A DNA stretch of 43,729 nucleotides from Pelotomaculum isophthalicicum JI. Lineage in GTDB: Bacteria; Bacillota; Desulfotomaculia; Desulfotomaculales; Pelotomaculaceae. Location of the stretch: the NCBI RefSeq assembly GCF_029478095.1, contig NZ_JAKOAV010000029.1, positions 1 through 43,729 of the forward strand, given 5' to 3'. The notes below the pieces were generated by a model that was given only the letters and a program-made list of their open reading frames with translations, was not told where the DNA came from and searched no databases. Below are positions 15,721 to 23,791 of the stretch, piece by piece (positions within the stretch are counted from its first letter, which is position 1; each line of letters begins with the position of its first letter). The position numbers and the translations under genes were made by a program.

Positions 15721-16568
15721 ACCCCCAGAAACTGCGGACGATAGTAAATGCTGACTTCCAGCAGTTCCATATTGACTGAAGCATCGTAGCGCAAAGTGTT
15801 AATGCCTGCTGCAAGCTGGAAAAATACCGAATTGGTGTCCAGCAAGGAGAAAGCATTCGTTACCACAGAACCGTTGATGCTGACTACGCGCTTACCAGCG
15901 AAATGGGTATATACACGAAGTTCATCACCAGCATTCATTGTAGTAAGAAGGCGGATGTATTCCCCTGTGTCTATATTTAAGAGTTCTGGATTCGTAACAG
16001 TGCCTAGCGCCTGGAACACGATCTCGCACCCGCAGGAAACATCGCCGATGTTGTCCACCGTGATGATCTGGCTAGGCTGGCGCATTCCAAATTCCATACC
16101 ACTTTCAGGTATTTCCAGTTCAAACTCGAATAAAGGTATCCAAGATGCCAGTTCCTCGCGCACTTCATTAAGCGTCTCAAAGAAGGGAGACGGGCAAAGC
16201 AGACTGACAAAAAAGTTGGGTATGCGCTGCCTGGTGGAAACGGTAAAACCCGCTTCTTCTACAACGCAGGCAATTTGCCGTTCACGATAGATGAGTGTTC
16301 CATTCAGCTTAGGGCTAAATATCTGAAGGAAGCGCTGTCGTCGCGAAAAAGCCTCGTCAGGAGTATCTGCTACGACAGTACCCTCCAGTATGATGTTTCG
16401 CATATCCAGTGTAGAGGAAATATAAAAAGCACCGTCCTGATCTGGTGCCTTGAAGGTGTTAACGGTCTGACGTATGTTGCCTGTGCCGTCTATCTTGGTA
16501 AGGAAATACGGGCGGCTTTGTTTAAGCGTAATGCTTCTGCCATCTGCATTAATATAAGTAAGTTCCAT
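15717..16568 (-). CDS. Distal tail protein (Sipho_tail family)
   Basis: A 283-residue Dit-type protein that joins the tail tube to the baseplate. The N-terminal part (ELTYINADGRSITL, then PYFLTKIDG, TLDMRNIILEGTV) forms the ring domain; the C-terminal part (VSINGSVVTNAFSLLDTNS, then LAAGINTLRYDA) is the carbohydrate-like beta domain usual in these proteins. The start at 16568 has AAAGGAGG nine bases upstream; the frame goes to 16592 but those codons cover the ribosome site. Position between tape measure and hub fits. Confidence 0.85.
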   Translation of the reverse strand: MELTYINADGRSITLKQSRPYFLTKIDGTGNIRQTVNTFKAPDQDGAFYISSTLDMRNIILEGTVVADTPDEAFSRRQRFLQIFSPKLNGTLIYRERQIACVVEEAGFTVSTRQRIPNFFVSLLCPSPFFETLNEVREELASWIPLFEFELEIPESGMEFGMRQPSQIITVDNIGDVSCGCEIVFQALGTVTNPELLNIDTGEYIRLLTTMNAGDELRVYTHFAGKRVVSINGSVVTNAFSLLDTNSVFFQLAAGINTLRYDASVNMELLEVSIYYRPQFLGV

Positions 16569-16581
16569 AGTCAGACCTCCT

Positions 16582-19002
16582 TTATAATTCAAGTGCCAGC
16601 TTACGGGAGAGGTTTTTGAACTCCCGTGCCAGTTCTTTTTCAGATAGAGCCCTTGGTGTCACCACCGAGAGATTTTGTGTGATACTTGTGCCGTTGGTGC
16701 TGCCTTGCCCGGATAATCCTCTATAATTCAAATCGAAGTTTGTAGGTACCGCATTTTGCATATCCCTTGAAACTGCTGTCATTGCATCCTCGAAGCCCAC
16801 ACCGATGCCTTCGCCCATATTGCGACCAATTCCAGCAAACAGGGTTGAAGGAGAGTTGATACCGAAGAAGTTCTTAATCTTCGATACCACATTACCGAAA
16901 AATCCTGAGATTTTACTCCACAGCCATGCACCCGCGTCTGAAATACCATTCCACAATCCTTTAATCAGATTGCCACCCACTTGGGCCATTGAGCTTATAT
17001 AACCGGTAAAGGCCCTGACCAGTCCTGAGATGATCTGCGGAACTGCCTTAACAACCTCCACAATTATCCTTGGCAGGTTTGCAATCAATGCCACAAACAG
17101 CTGAACACCCGCTAGAATGATCTTATCGATATTACCTACAATGGCATTTACCAGTGAGGTTATGATCTTTGGAATTGCGGCTACAACAGTAGTAATTATT
17201 TGAGGAAGTGCCTGAATTAGCGATATCAGAAGCCGGATGCCTGCATCAATAATCATAGGAATCGATCCAATGACTGCATTAATAATACTGTCTATGATTT
17301 GTGGAATTGCTTCCACAACTGCCGTAATGATGGTAGGCAATGCTGTAACCAGTGAGGTCAACAATTGAATACCCGCATCGATAATCTCTGGAATGGATTC
17401 TATTAGAAAATCCACCACTGCTTCGATAATTGCAGGCAAGGCAGAAACAAGCTGAGGTATTGCTTCAACTAATCCCTGGGCTAATCCTATTATCAACTGC
17501 AAAGCCGCGTCCAGCAGCATTGGCAGGTTCTCAATCAAACCTTGAACAATCTTCGTGACCGCTGAAACTGCTGCGGGTATGAGCTGAGGTAAAGCTATGC
17601 CAATTCCATCCACAAGTGCAGTTACCAGTTCTATTGCCGCATTTATGAGCAATGGAAGATTATCAATCAACGCCCCAACAATTGTCATTAGAGCACTTAC
17701 CGCCGCCGGGATAAGTTCCGGTAAGAGGTTTAAAATTGTTTCCAGTACCTGCGTGAATATATTTGTGACTAATTCAAGAAGCATTGGAAGCAAGTCTGCC
17801 ACTGCTGCTAAAATTGCGCCCGTTGCTGTCGGTAATGCTGCTACTATATTCTCTAAAACCGGTACGATATTAGTGACAACTGCCTTGAAAGCATCAACAA
17901 GATTCTCAGTCAGATTGGTCATATCCGCATTGGCATTGCCAAGTCCAGCTGTAAAAGAGCCAACCGCAGCTTGTAACAATCCAATCGAACCAGAAATGGT
18001 CTGAGTTGATTCTTTCGCAAAGTTGCCCGCATACTGCTCGGTGTTCTCAAAAAACATCTGCATTGCAACTTCGGCTTTTTCCGCTTGTGTTGCGGTATTC
18101 CAAGTAAAGTCCAGACCCTTTGCAAGAGCGTAGGCTTGGATGTTAGTAGCGTTCATAGCAACACCGAGGTTATCCATCATGGTGAAGTTGCCTTTTGCTG
18201 CACCTGTTACAGCCTCCATCGCCATAGACATGTCAATACCCATGACGGATGCCATGTCCGCAGCACGTTGCATGGCTTTTTCGGTTAGTTCAAGGCTTTT
18301 CTGTTGCTGTATACCAGAACCTTGGAACAACGCACCCATTTTATTGGCAGTAGCAAGATACTCGCTTTGAGAGATACCCAGATTTTTATAGGCTTCTTCA
18401 CCGGTTTTCTGAATAGACGCAGCGTATGCGCCGAAAACCGCCTCTGATCCGCCCAAGTTTTGCTCCAACTCTCCAAATTGCGTGACTACTTCTTTGCCTA
18501 ACTTAATAGCAGCGGCTCCTGCGGCAACGGCAACAGCACCCATTGCTACACCGATTCCCTTGAGTACGCCACCGAGTTTATCAAACCTGCCACCAGCATC
18601 TTCTGCACTTTTACCCGAATCCTCTAATTCTGCACCAAGATTATCAGCTTCGATTGTGGACTGCTCAAGTTCACGTTCCATACCATTGAGTTCCGCTTGT
18701 GCCTTGTTCAGCTGAATCTGCCAATTCTGCGTACGGCGGTCATTTTCGCCAAAAGAGGAGGAGGCGTTATCAAGAGCAGCTTTAAGAGTAGCAATCTTAT
18801 CTTTCTGTGCATCGATCTCTTTATTCAAAACCGCATTACGGGCGGTAACCGACTGTATGGATTTATCATTTTTATCAAACTGGCTGGTTACAAGGGTCAT
18901 TTCACTTCCCAGTACCTTAAAGGACTGATTGATATCGGAGAGAGCTTGCTTAAATTCACGCTCGCCCTCAACGCCAATTTTCAAACCAAAATTGTCCGCC
19001 AT
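16582..19002 (-). CDS. Tail tape measure protein
   Basis: An 806-residue tape measure that sets tail length and is ejected with the DNA. Residues 1-135 are helical with coiled coils (DKIATLKAALDNASSSF, QLNKAQAELNGMERELEQ). A hydrophobic, glycine/alanine-rich segment follows (GVAMGAVAVAAGAAAIKLG). Residues about 375-690 are a run of hydrophobic repeats of roughly 38-40 residues built on LPQII-VV-AIPKII-LV and PMIIDAGIRLL. The C-terminus carries GLWNGISDAGAWLWSKISGF, common at the end of such proteins. Length predicts a tail of roughly 120 nm by the usual 0.15 nm per residue rule. Start has GGAGG. Confidence 0.93.
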   Translation of the reverse strand: MADNFGLKIGVEGEREFKQALSDINQSFKVLGSEMTLVTSQFDKNDKSIQSVTARNAVLNKEIDAQKDKIATLKAALDNASSSFGENDRRTQNWQIQLNKAQAELNGMERELEQSTIEADNLGAELEDSGKSAEDAGGRFDKLGGVLKGIGVAMGAVAVAAGAAAIKLGKEVVTQFGELEQNLGGSEAVFGAYAASIQKTGEEAYKNLGISQSEYLATANKMGALFQGSGIQQQKSLELTEKAMQRAADMASVMGIDMSMAMEAVTGAAKGNFTMMDNLGVAMNATNIQAYALAKGLDFTWNTATQAEKAEVAMQMFFENTEQYAGNFAKESTQTISGSIGLLQAAVGSFTAGLGNANADMTNLTENLVDAFKAVVTNIVPVLENIVAALPTATGAILAAVADLLPMLLELVTNIFTQVLETILNLLPELIPAAVSALMTIVGALIDNLPLLINAAIELVTALVDGIGIALPQLIPAAVSAVTKIVQGLIENLPMLLDAALQLIIGLAQGLVEAIPQLVSALPAIIEAVVDFLIESIPEIIDAGIQLLTSLVTALPTIITAVVEAIPQIIDSIINAVIGSIPMIIDAGIRLLISLIQALPQIITTVVAAIPKIITSLVNAIVGNIDKIILAGVQLFVALIANLPRIIVEVVKAVPQIISGLVRAFTGYISSMAQVGGNLIKGLWNGISDAGAWLWSKISGFFGNVVSKIKNFFGINSPSTLFAGIGRNMGEGIGVGFEDAMTAVSRDMQNAVPTNFDLNYRGLSGQGSTNGTSITQNLSVVTPRALSEKELAREFKNLSRKLALEL

Positions 19003-19016
19003 ATCTTCACCTCCTC

Positions 19017-19222
19017 CTATATACCCGGCGGGATAATATCATCAATTGTCCGGGTTTTCTTCGGCTTTTCAATTCCGTGCCATTGCTTGTGACAGGTCCA
19101 TAAATCAAAGAATAGTCCGATGGGCATGAGCCAGAATTCCTCTGCATCCATACCCATCTGAACTGTTCCATAATAAAGAAGCCGGGTAAAGACTTCAGCG
19201 TCCGTTACCCGACTTCCACGTT
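19017..19222 (-). CDS. -1 frame extension of the tail assembly chaperone (gpT-like part)
   Basis: A 67-residue frame (RGSRVTDAEVFTRLLYYGTV, ... EEFWLMPIGLFFDLW ...) with no start codon of its own near its 5' end; it begins within the last codons of the 19205-19591 gene and is reached by a -1 shift. It ends TAG at 19017, 14 bp before the tape measure start. The EEFW motif and aromatic-rich core fit the T part of G-GT type chaperones, which bind the tape measure while the tail grows. Confidence 0.8.
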
Positions 19223-19591
19223 TTTTGGAGTTTCCTCCTCACTTTCTACATTGCGCTTTGTGCCTTTGAACATCGCCTCGGTAATTGCATTTTTATATGC
19301 GGCCAAATCAAGCGGTGAAGTAAGAAGTTCCACCTCTTCCTCTGTAAGCAATTCTTCTGGTGAGTTCTTATTTTTAAGGTTGTGAATTAAGATTGACTGG
19401 TTTGCTAGCAGTGTGATTAGCCAAACAATCTCGTCCAGCGCCATCTCGAAGTTCTCGGATTTCATAAGTTTTTCTCCAAGATTTTCAAGCCCGCCATAAC
19501 GATTTGCAATCGCTTTTGTCGCACGTGTGGTCAAAACCAATTCGTAATCTTTACTGCCGATGTTGATTGCGGCGCTTCTCTCATTATCCAT
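19205..19591 (-). CDS. Tail assembly chaperone, gpG-like, with frameshift site
   Basis: A 128-residue protein between major tail and tape measure (AAINIGSKDYELVLTTRATK, ALDEIVWLITLLANQS), the place and size of gpG-like tail assembly chaperones. Its last codons hold the slippery heptamer A AAA AAC (19220-19226) in the right phase, letting a fraction of ribosomes continue into the 19017-19222 frame and make a fusion of about 191 residues. The start has AGGAGG. Ordinary termination gives the short form. Confidence 0.85.
   Translation of the reverse strand: MDNERSAAINIGSKDYELVLTTRATKAIANRYGGLENLGEKLMKSENFEMALDEIVWLITLLANQSILIHNLKNKNSPEELLTEEEVELLTSPLDLAAYKNAITEAMFKGTKRNVESEEETPKNVEVG
19220..19226 (-). 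promoter_or_regulatory. Programmed -1 frameshift slippery site A AAA AAC
   Basis: On the minus strand codons CCA AAA AAC: the heptamer A AAA AAC is in the X XXY YYZ phase of the zero frame, 12 bases before the zero-frame stop. It matches the classic efficient bacterial -1 site. A G/C-rich stretch just downstream (GTGGAAGTCGGGTAACGG) could fold weakly; no strong hairpin is obvious. Confidence 0.85.
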
Positions 19592-19603
19592 AGATTAATC
19601 CTC

Positions 19604-20194
19604 CTAAGGTTCCGGCGTGTAGACCGGTTCGTAAACTTGAGTGAACCAACCGGTGATAGTTGCAGAAGATACGCCTGCATCGCCTTCGGTAACCTCTGCT
19701 TTCCATGGGTGCTTACCCATGCCATCCAGCTTGTTACGGCGCATGACCGTCCCTTCGATGGTTGGTGTAGAGAATGTGATGGAATCCGCCTTTGTCTGCA
19801 GATTCGTTGCGGGCAGGCCGAACTTCACGCGATAGAGCCAGAAGTACCGGTATGTGCCGTTGGCCTTTTGCGCTCTAAAGCCCACAGCAACGGGTGTACC
19901 CACATTCTCGCTGGCGGAGATCAGCACACCGTTGTCATCGGTGGATGCTCCGGTTAGATCTGCCGCGACAGTTGGTCCAATGTCATCCACGCCGAGGGTG
20001 AGCGTACCGCTGTTAAAGTCTTTTACAACTTCTGCGGCACCGTCGTCCGCATATAAAATCGCCTCGATCAGTTCCACCGAGAGCTCGGCGGTAATAGCTT
20101 TAGCAAGCACCGAAGGTACCGCATAGGTTTCTACTCCGCTAGAATCTTCGGTTATCTTTGAATAGTACAGTCTGTCAAGACCGATAGTTGCCAT
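19604..20194 (-). CDS. Major tail protein
   Basis: A 196-residue tail tube subunit of the phi13-type major tail family: MATIGLDRLYYSKITEDSSG, then ELSVELIEAILYADDGAAE, GTLTLGVDDI and YRVKFGLPATNLQTKADSI are all typical. Many copies form the tube that DNA passes through. It lies upstream of the chaperone by 12 bp and downstream of the tail terminator-like gene by three. AGGAGG precedes the start. Confidence 0.9.
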   Translation of the reverse strand: MATIGLDRLYYSKITEDSSGVETYAVPSVLAKAITAELSVELIEAILYADDGAAEVVKDFNSGTLTLGVDDIGPTVAADLTGASTDDNGVLISASENVGTPVAVGFRAQKANGTYRYFWLYRVKFGLPATNLQTKADSITFSTPTIEGTVMRRNKLDGMGKHPWKAEVTEGDAGVSSATITGWFTQVYEPVYTPEP

Positions 20195-20197
20195 GTG

Positions 20198-20539
20198 TTA
20201 TTCCTCCAATCCATAGTTTTTTGCCACATCAATGGCGTAATGGTGATATCCAGTATCGTCTTCGTGTCCGATGTACCGTCGTTCAGTCACAGTAAAATCC
20301 GCATTCAACAAAGCCGTAGTAATCTGCCTTTTCCGCACTAAGTAATTGCCTTTTGAGAAAAGTGATATCCTCACTTCCTGCACATCAAAGCCGGGGCGGT
20401 TATCCGCGTGAACTTCAAAAATGTCCGTCAGAGGGATAAAGACCAGATATTCGTCAGGTGGCACACCGCTGAACACACCAGTTTCGATAGGAATATTAAG
20501 TGGTTCCAGGACTTCGTTTAAATCAGAAAGTAGACTCAT
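20198..20539 (-). CDS. Tail completion/terminator protein
   Basis: A 113-residue head-tail joining protein by position (HK97 gp10-like gene before it, major tail after it). Features: GVPPDEYLVFIPLTD, then GFDVQEVRISLFSKGNYL and RRYIGHEDDTGYHHYAIDV, matching the small beta-rich tail terminator or gp10-adjacent proteins in Firmicute phages. It overlaps the preceding gene by four bases. Assignment rests mainly on order and size. Confidence 0.75.
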   Translation of the reverse strand: MSLLSDLNEVLEPLNIPIETGVFSGVPPDEYLVFIPLTDIFEVHADNRPGFDVQEVRISLFSKGNYLVRKRQITTALLNADFTVTERRYIGHEDDTGYHHYAIDVAKNYGLEE

Positions 20540-20967
20540 ATCCTATTTACCTCCTCATCCAGCTTTGCTTTCATCGCCTCGATGCACGGCTTTCTACTGG
20601 TGCTTTTCGCGGGCTTTAAGAATGGTTTTGCCGGTTGACCCGACTTTCCGTATTCGATGATATTGGCTATCTTTGCATTACTGCTTCCATCACGACGTGG
20701 TTCGGAAAAGCCGACTTTAACGTTGTAGTTGCCATCTCTATCCTGTAAAGCGGGTGAAACCCCCAATGCTGCCGAAAGCTCGCCGGTGGAACGCGAAGGA
20801 TACTTTGTGTCACGACCAACCGCTGAATTGAGATTAGACTTTACCTTATCAAGCACAACCTCACCGCCAGCCTCAAGCACACGAGGGATGATTTCATCTG
20901 TTTTATCGTTTAGCCGGGAAACCTTCAGAAGAAAGTCCTCCGGCATTTTCATAGTTACTTTAGCCAC
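20536..20967 (-). CDS. HK97 gp10-like head-tail connector/minor protein
   Basis: A 143-residue protein with the HK97-gp10 putative family pattern: a helical start (EDFLLKVSRLNDKTDEIIP), GGEVVLDKVKSNLNSAVG, then the NVKVGFSEP and NIIEYGKSGQPAKPFLKPA motifs near the end. The start is GTG at 20967 with GGAGG nine bases before it, rather than the inner ATG. It overlaps the adaptor gene by eight bases. It helps join head and tail. Confidence 0.85.
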   Translation of the reverse strand: MAKVTMKMPEDFLLKVSRLNDKTDEIIPRVLEAGGEVVLDKVKSNLNSAVGRDTKYPSRSTGELSAALGVSPALQDRDGNYNVKVGFSEPRRDGSSNAKIANIIEYGKSGQPAKPFLKPAKSTSRKPCIEAMKAKLDEEVNRI

Positions 20968-21292
20968 TGGGCTTCACCTCCTTGGCGAGTACTTCAATGT
21001 ACATTTCACGACCCTTGACATCCTCCACCGAGGTGATTTCAAACCGTCCGTCTTCACAAGCAATAAGCTTTGAGGTCGTAACAGTGACACCGGGAATACA
21101 GCGGAAACGGAAAAGGTCGGTGGCTTCTGAAAATACAGCTCTGTTCGCCCACATTTCGGTGCCGTGCCGACCTTCCCGATATGCTTTGAGGGAAGCAACA
21201 ATATTGTCAATCTCAGTGCTGAAGCCCTCCGAGTCTTTTGTAGTTACTCTCTCAATTATATCTATAAAGGTGTTCATCTTTCCAAAGCTCAT
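20960..21292 (-). CDS. Phage head-tail adaptor (SPP1 gp16-like)
   Basis: A 110-residue head closure protein: MNTFIDIIERVTTKDSEGFS, GTEMWANRAVFSEATDLFRF and FEITSVEDVKGREMYIEV, the ordered motifs of the phage_H_T_join family. It seals the connector after DNA packaging. Position between the connector gene and the gp10-like gene fits. The second Met five codons in (MNTF) is an alternative start. Confidence 0.88.
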   Translation of the reverse strand: MSFGKMNTFIDIIERVTTKDSEGFSTEIDNIVASLKAYREGRHGTEMWANRAVFSEATDLFRFRCIPGVTVTTSKLIACEDGRFEITSVEDVKGREMYIEVLAKEVKPSG

Positions 21293-21295
21293 AAT

Positions 21296-21613
21296 CTACA
21301 CCTTCCAATCCCGGTCGAGCCTAAGCAGTAGGTTCACTGTGTTCCAAACTTGTTGACCTGCCTGCACACTATCTGCAAAGAAACCAGCCGTCGAGCCATC
21401 TCTGCTTTCGTAGAAATGACTCGACAGCATGATTACTGCCTGTTCAGTAGTGGGCGGCATAGTGTTTTCAGTGTAATAACCCTCAGCGACATGTTGGTAG
21501 CTCTCCGCGTAGGAGACGGCGGCTTTGATGTAATGCAGCAGAAGGCCGTCGTCTGCATCATGTGCCAGGATCAGGTTCGCTTTTACTTTAGGGAGAAGAT
21601 TATCTGTTGTCAT
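21296..21613 (-). CDS. Head-tail connector protein (gp6-like)
   Basis: A 105-residue helical protein: LLPKVKANLILAHDADDGLLL, then LLHYIKAAVSYAESYQH, ending WNTVNLLLRLDRDW, the standard layout of the phage gp6-like head-tail connector that forms a ring under the portal. AGGAGG precedes the start. It is followed by the adaptor gene after three bases. Confidence 0.87.
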   Translation of the reverse strand: MTTDNLLPKVKANLILAHDADDGLLLHYIKAAVSYAESYQHVAEGYYTENTMPPTTEQAVIMLSSHFYESRDGSTAGFFADSVQAGQQVWNTVNLLLRLDRDWKV

Positions 21614-21635
21614 CCCATCCGCCTCCTTCTGGTCA

Positions 21636-21851
21636 TTATTCGTCTGCCGCCATCAAACCCGCTGCTTTTAGCTTTGTGAGAAGAGCATTGAAGTCCGTGA
21701 CCAGACCAGCGACATCGGTGGCCGTGCTATCCGCCTGATTCTCTGCAGCAGGAAGCCCCGTTACCGAGGCTCCCGGTAGGACTTCCAGTGTGCCACCGAT
21801 GATCCACTTTTCGCCGCCCTGTTCCATATAGTTCTTTGAGTTATAACTCAT
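21636..21851 (-). CDS. Head fibre-like protein (71 residues)
   Basis: A short protein, SYNSKNYMEQGGEKWIIGG, then TLEVLPGASVTGLP, and an Ala/Thr-rich end, resembling the head fibre protein family often found right after the capsid gene in Firmicute phages. It probably decorates the capsid. It lies 13 bp past the capsid stop. Confidence 0.7.
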   Translation of the reverse strand: MSYNSKNYMEQGGEKWIIGGTLEVLPGASVTGLPAAENQADSTATDVAGLVTDFNALLTKLKAAGLMAADE

Positions 21852-21864
21852 ATGTCAGCCCTCC

Positions 21865-23070
21865 TTATGCGTGCTGCTGGAGAACCTTGATAGCCTCCGG
21901 CAGGATCAGCTTACCGTCTACACGCTGGGTAGCTACGAAACCTACTTGCCCGGTGACTGCATAAAGCTCGTTTAATCTCTTAAACATACGTCCCTGACGG
22001 TCGGCTACCCAGTAATAGCTGAAGTCACCAAACACGATGCTCTTGGCAGTCGCAGCAATAGTTGGCACATATGCCGAGGTGTACAGAGGGCGGTTCATGA
22101 TGGTATCAGGCGTACCTGCCTGAAGTGAAGGCTGCCAAAGGTACTGGCCTTGACCGTCCTTTAGTTTACGTATTGCCTTTACAGTAGCATCGTTCATAAC
22201 GAATACAGCCCTGTTACGGTAAGGAGCCTTAAGTGAGTAGAACAGATCGAGCACCTCATCCATGGTGATTGCTGTAGCACCTGCTGTAGTTACACCGATT
22301 TGGGCACCACCTGTAGCGGCAAGGATGCCAGTCGGTTTACCGGAGCCATCGCCGGTGAAGAAAGCTTCCTCTTCTTTATTGCCGATACGCCTTGCGAACT
22401 CTTTAGAGATGTAGGCTTCGAGGTTGAACACAGAATCGTTCAGCAACTCCTCGGAGACTTTGATCAAGGTTGCAAGTTTGTAGGCACCGATTGACACCTG
22501 ACCGAAGCTGTCGTCGCTCTCTGTAATAGTACCTTCCTCATCGACCCAAGAAGCAGTACCTTTGGTAGCTACGACTGGAATCTTCCTATCACCGGAAGAT
22601 GTGGTGATAACATTGGCCAGTGAACGGAAGATGTTCTCATCCTCGAGGGCCTCCACCAGCGTACGCTCAAACTCGTCAGGTACGAGATAACCACCCTCGG
22701 TGTCTGTACCTATTTGCAGGGCATTTCTTACGTTTACATCAAGTCCTTCACCTGCACGAGTACGCATAGCATTCCAGAACGCTTTCCTGTATTCGGCGGA
22801 TGCTCGACCGGTCTTTTCTTCAGCTCCTTTGGATGGAGCGTTTGTAATGGGATTGCTAGTAGCTTTAGAGAGTTCCAAGTCGATAGAGGCCTGACGCTCG
22901 AGGCGCTCAATTTCTTTACCTAATGCCACGACGTCGTTTTCCATCTTCTCATAAGTAGTGGTATCCTCAGCGGACAAAAGCCCGTCACCACCACGTTTCG
23001 TATCAAGGAATGCCTTTGCCGCATCCCAAGCCTTAGCGCGCTTTTCGCGCAATTCAAGAATCTTACTCAT
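21865..23070 (-). CDS. HK97-fold major capsid protein
   Basis: A 401-residue capsid protein. Residues 1-105 are the helical scaffold (delta) region with coiled coil (MENDVVALGKEIERLERQAS), expected to be removed by the adjacent protease. The mature part begins near GLDVNVRNALQIGTDTEGG and has the classical GGYLVPDEFERTLVEALED, LIKVSEELLNDS, GDGSGKPTGIL and FVMNDATVKAIRKLKDGQG motifs, ending LPEAIKVLQQ. Start at 23070 has AGGAGG; the frame to 23088 extends over it. Follows the protease by 19 bp. Confidence 0.95.
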   Translation of the reverse strand: MSKILELREKRAKAWDAAKAFLDTKRGGDGLLSAEDTTTYEKMENDVVALGKEIERLERQASIDLELSKATSNPITNAPSKGAEEKTGRASAEYRKAFWNAMRTRAGEGLDVNVRNALQIGTDTEGGYLVPDEFERTLVEALEDENIFRSLANVITTSSGDRKIPVVATKGTASWVDEEGTITESDDSFGQVSIGAYKLATLIKVSEELLNDSVFNLEAYISKEFARRIGNKEEEAFFTGDGSGKPTGILAATGGAQIGVTTAGATAITMDEVLDLFYSLKAPYRNRAVFVMNDATVKAIRKLKDGQGQYLWQPSLQAGTPDTIMNRPLYTSAYVPTIAATAKSIVFGDFSYYWVADRQGRMFKRLNELYAVTGQVGFVATQRVDGKLILPEAIKVLQQHA

Positions 23071-23089
23071 TGTAATTTCCTCCTTCAAA

Positions 23090-23791
23090 TTAGTGTGAAA
23101 TTAAAGAAAGCCGCTTTTCCAGCGACTCTATCGGGGTACCTGTTTTCGGTTTTGATTTTTTGGGTATTTTCCCAAGTAGGGAGTTGCACACAGCTGCACG
23201 GGAGAATATAAGTCCTTGCCCTGTATCAAGAGGGATACGATCTTCACCTTCCGTGAACATGATTTTGTCAGCGAAGCCAAGCTCAATGGCTTTGTTCGCA
23301 TTCATCCAAGTCTCCGCATCCATGAGATGCGATAGCTTTGCGCGGGATAGTCCGGATTTCAGTTCATATGCGTTGATGATGCTTTCCTTGACCTCATCCA
23401 ACAAAGCTTTGGCGCGGAGCATCTCCTCGCTGTCGCCGATTGCGATGGTCGAAGGATTATGGATCATCAGCATGGAAACCGGCGACATATATACATCGCC
23501 ACCTGCCATAGCAATAACTGATGCCGCACTTGCTGCCAATCCGTCGATCTTCACGGTGACTTTTCCGGTATACTCCATTAGCATGTTATAGATCTGCGCA
23601 GCAGCGAATACATCACCACCGGGCGAGTTGATCCACACCGTAACATTGCCGGAGCCAGCCATCAATTCATCCTTGAATAGCTTTGGTGTTACTTCATCGC
23701 CCCACCAGGTCTCGTCGGAGATTTCTCCGTTGAGGTAGAGGGTGCGCTCTTCGGTGGCTTCATCTCGCACCCAGTTCCAGAATTTTCTCAT
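23090..23791 (-). CDS. ClpP-type head maturation protease
   Basis: A 233-residue serine protease of the ClpP/crotonase fold that cuts the capsid scaffold region during head maturation. Seen: VTVWINSPGGDVFAAAQIYN, catalytic Ser in DGLAASAASVIAMAGG, catalytic His in MLMIHNPS, and the Asp-containing region near LMDAETWMNANKAIELG. It overlaps the portal stop by four bases (ATGA) and precedes the capsid gene, as usual in HK97-type phages. Confidence 0.93.
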   Translation of the reverse strand: MRKFWNWVRDEATEERTLYLNGEISDETWWGDEVTPKLFKDELMAGSGNVTVWINSPGGDVFAAAQIYNMLMEYTGKVTVKIDGLAASAASVIAMAGGDVYMSPVSMLMIHNPSTIAIGDSEEMLRAKALLDEVKESIINAYELKSGLSRAKLSHLMDAETWMNANKAIELGFADKIMFTEGEDRIPLDTGQGLIFSRAAVCNSLLGKIPKKSKPKTGTPIESLEKRLSLISH

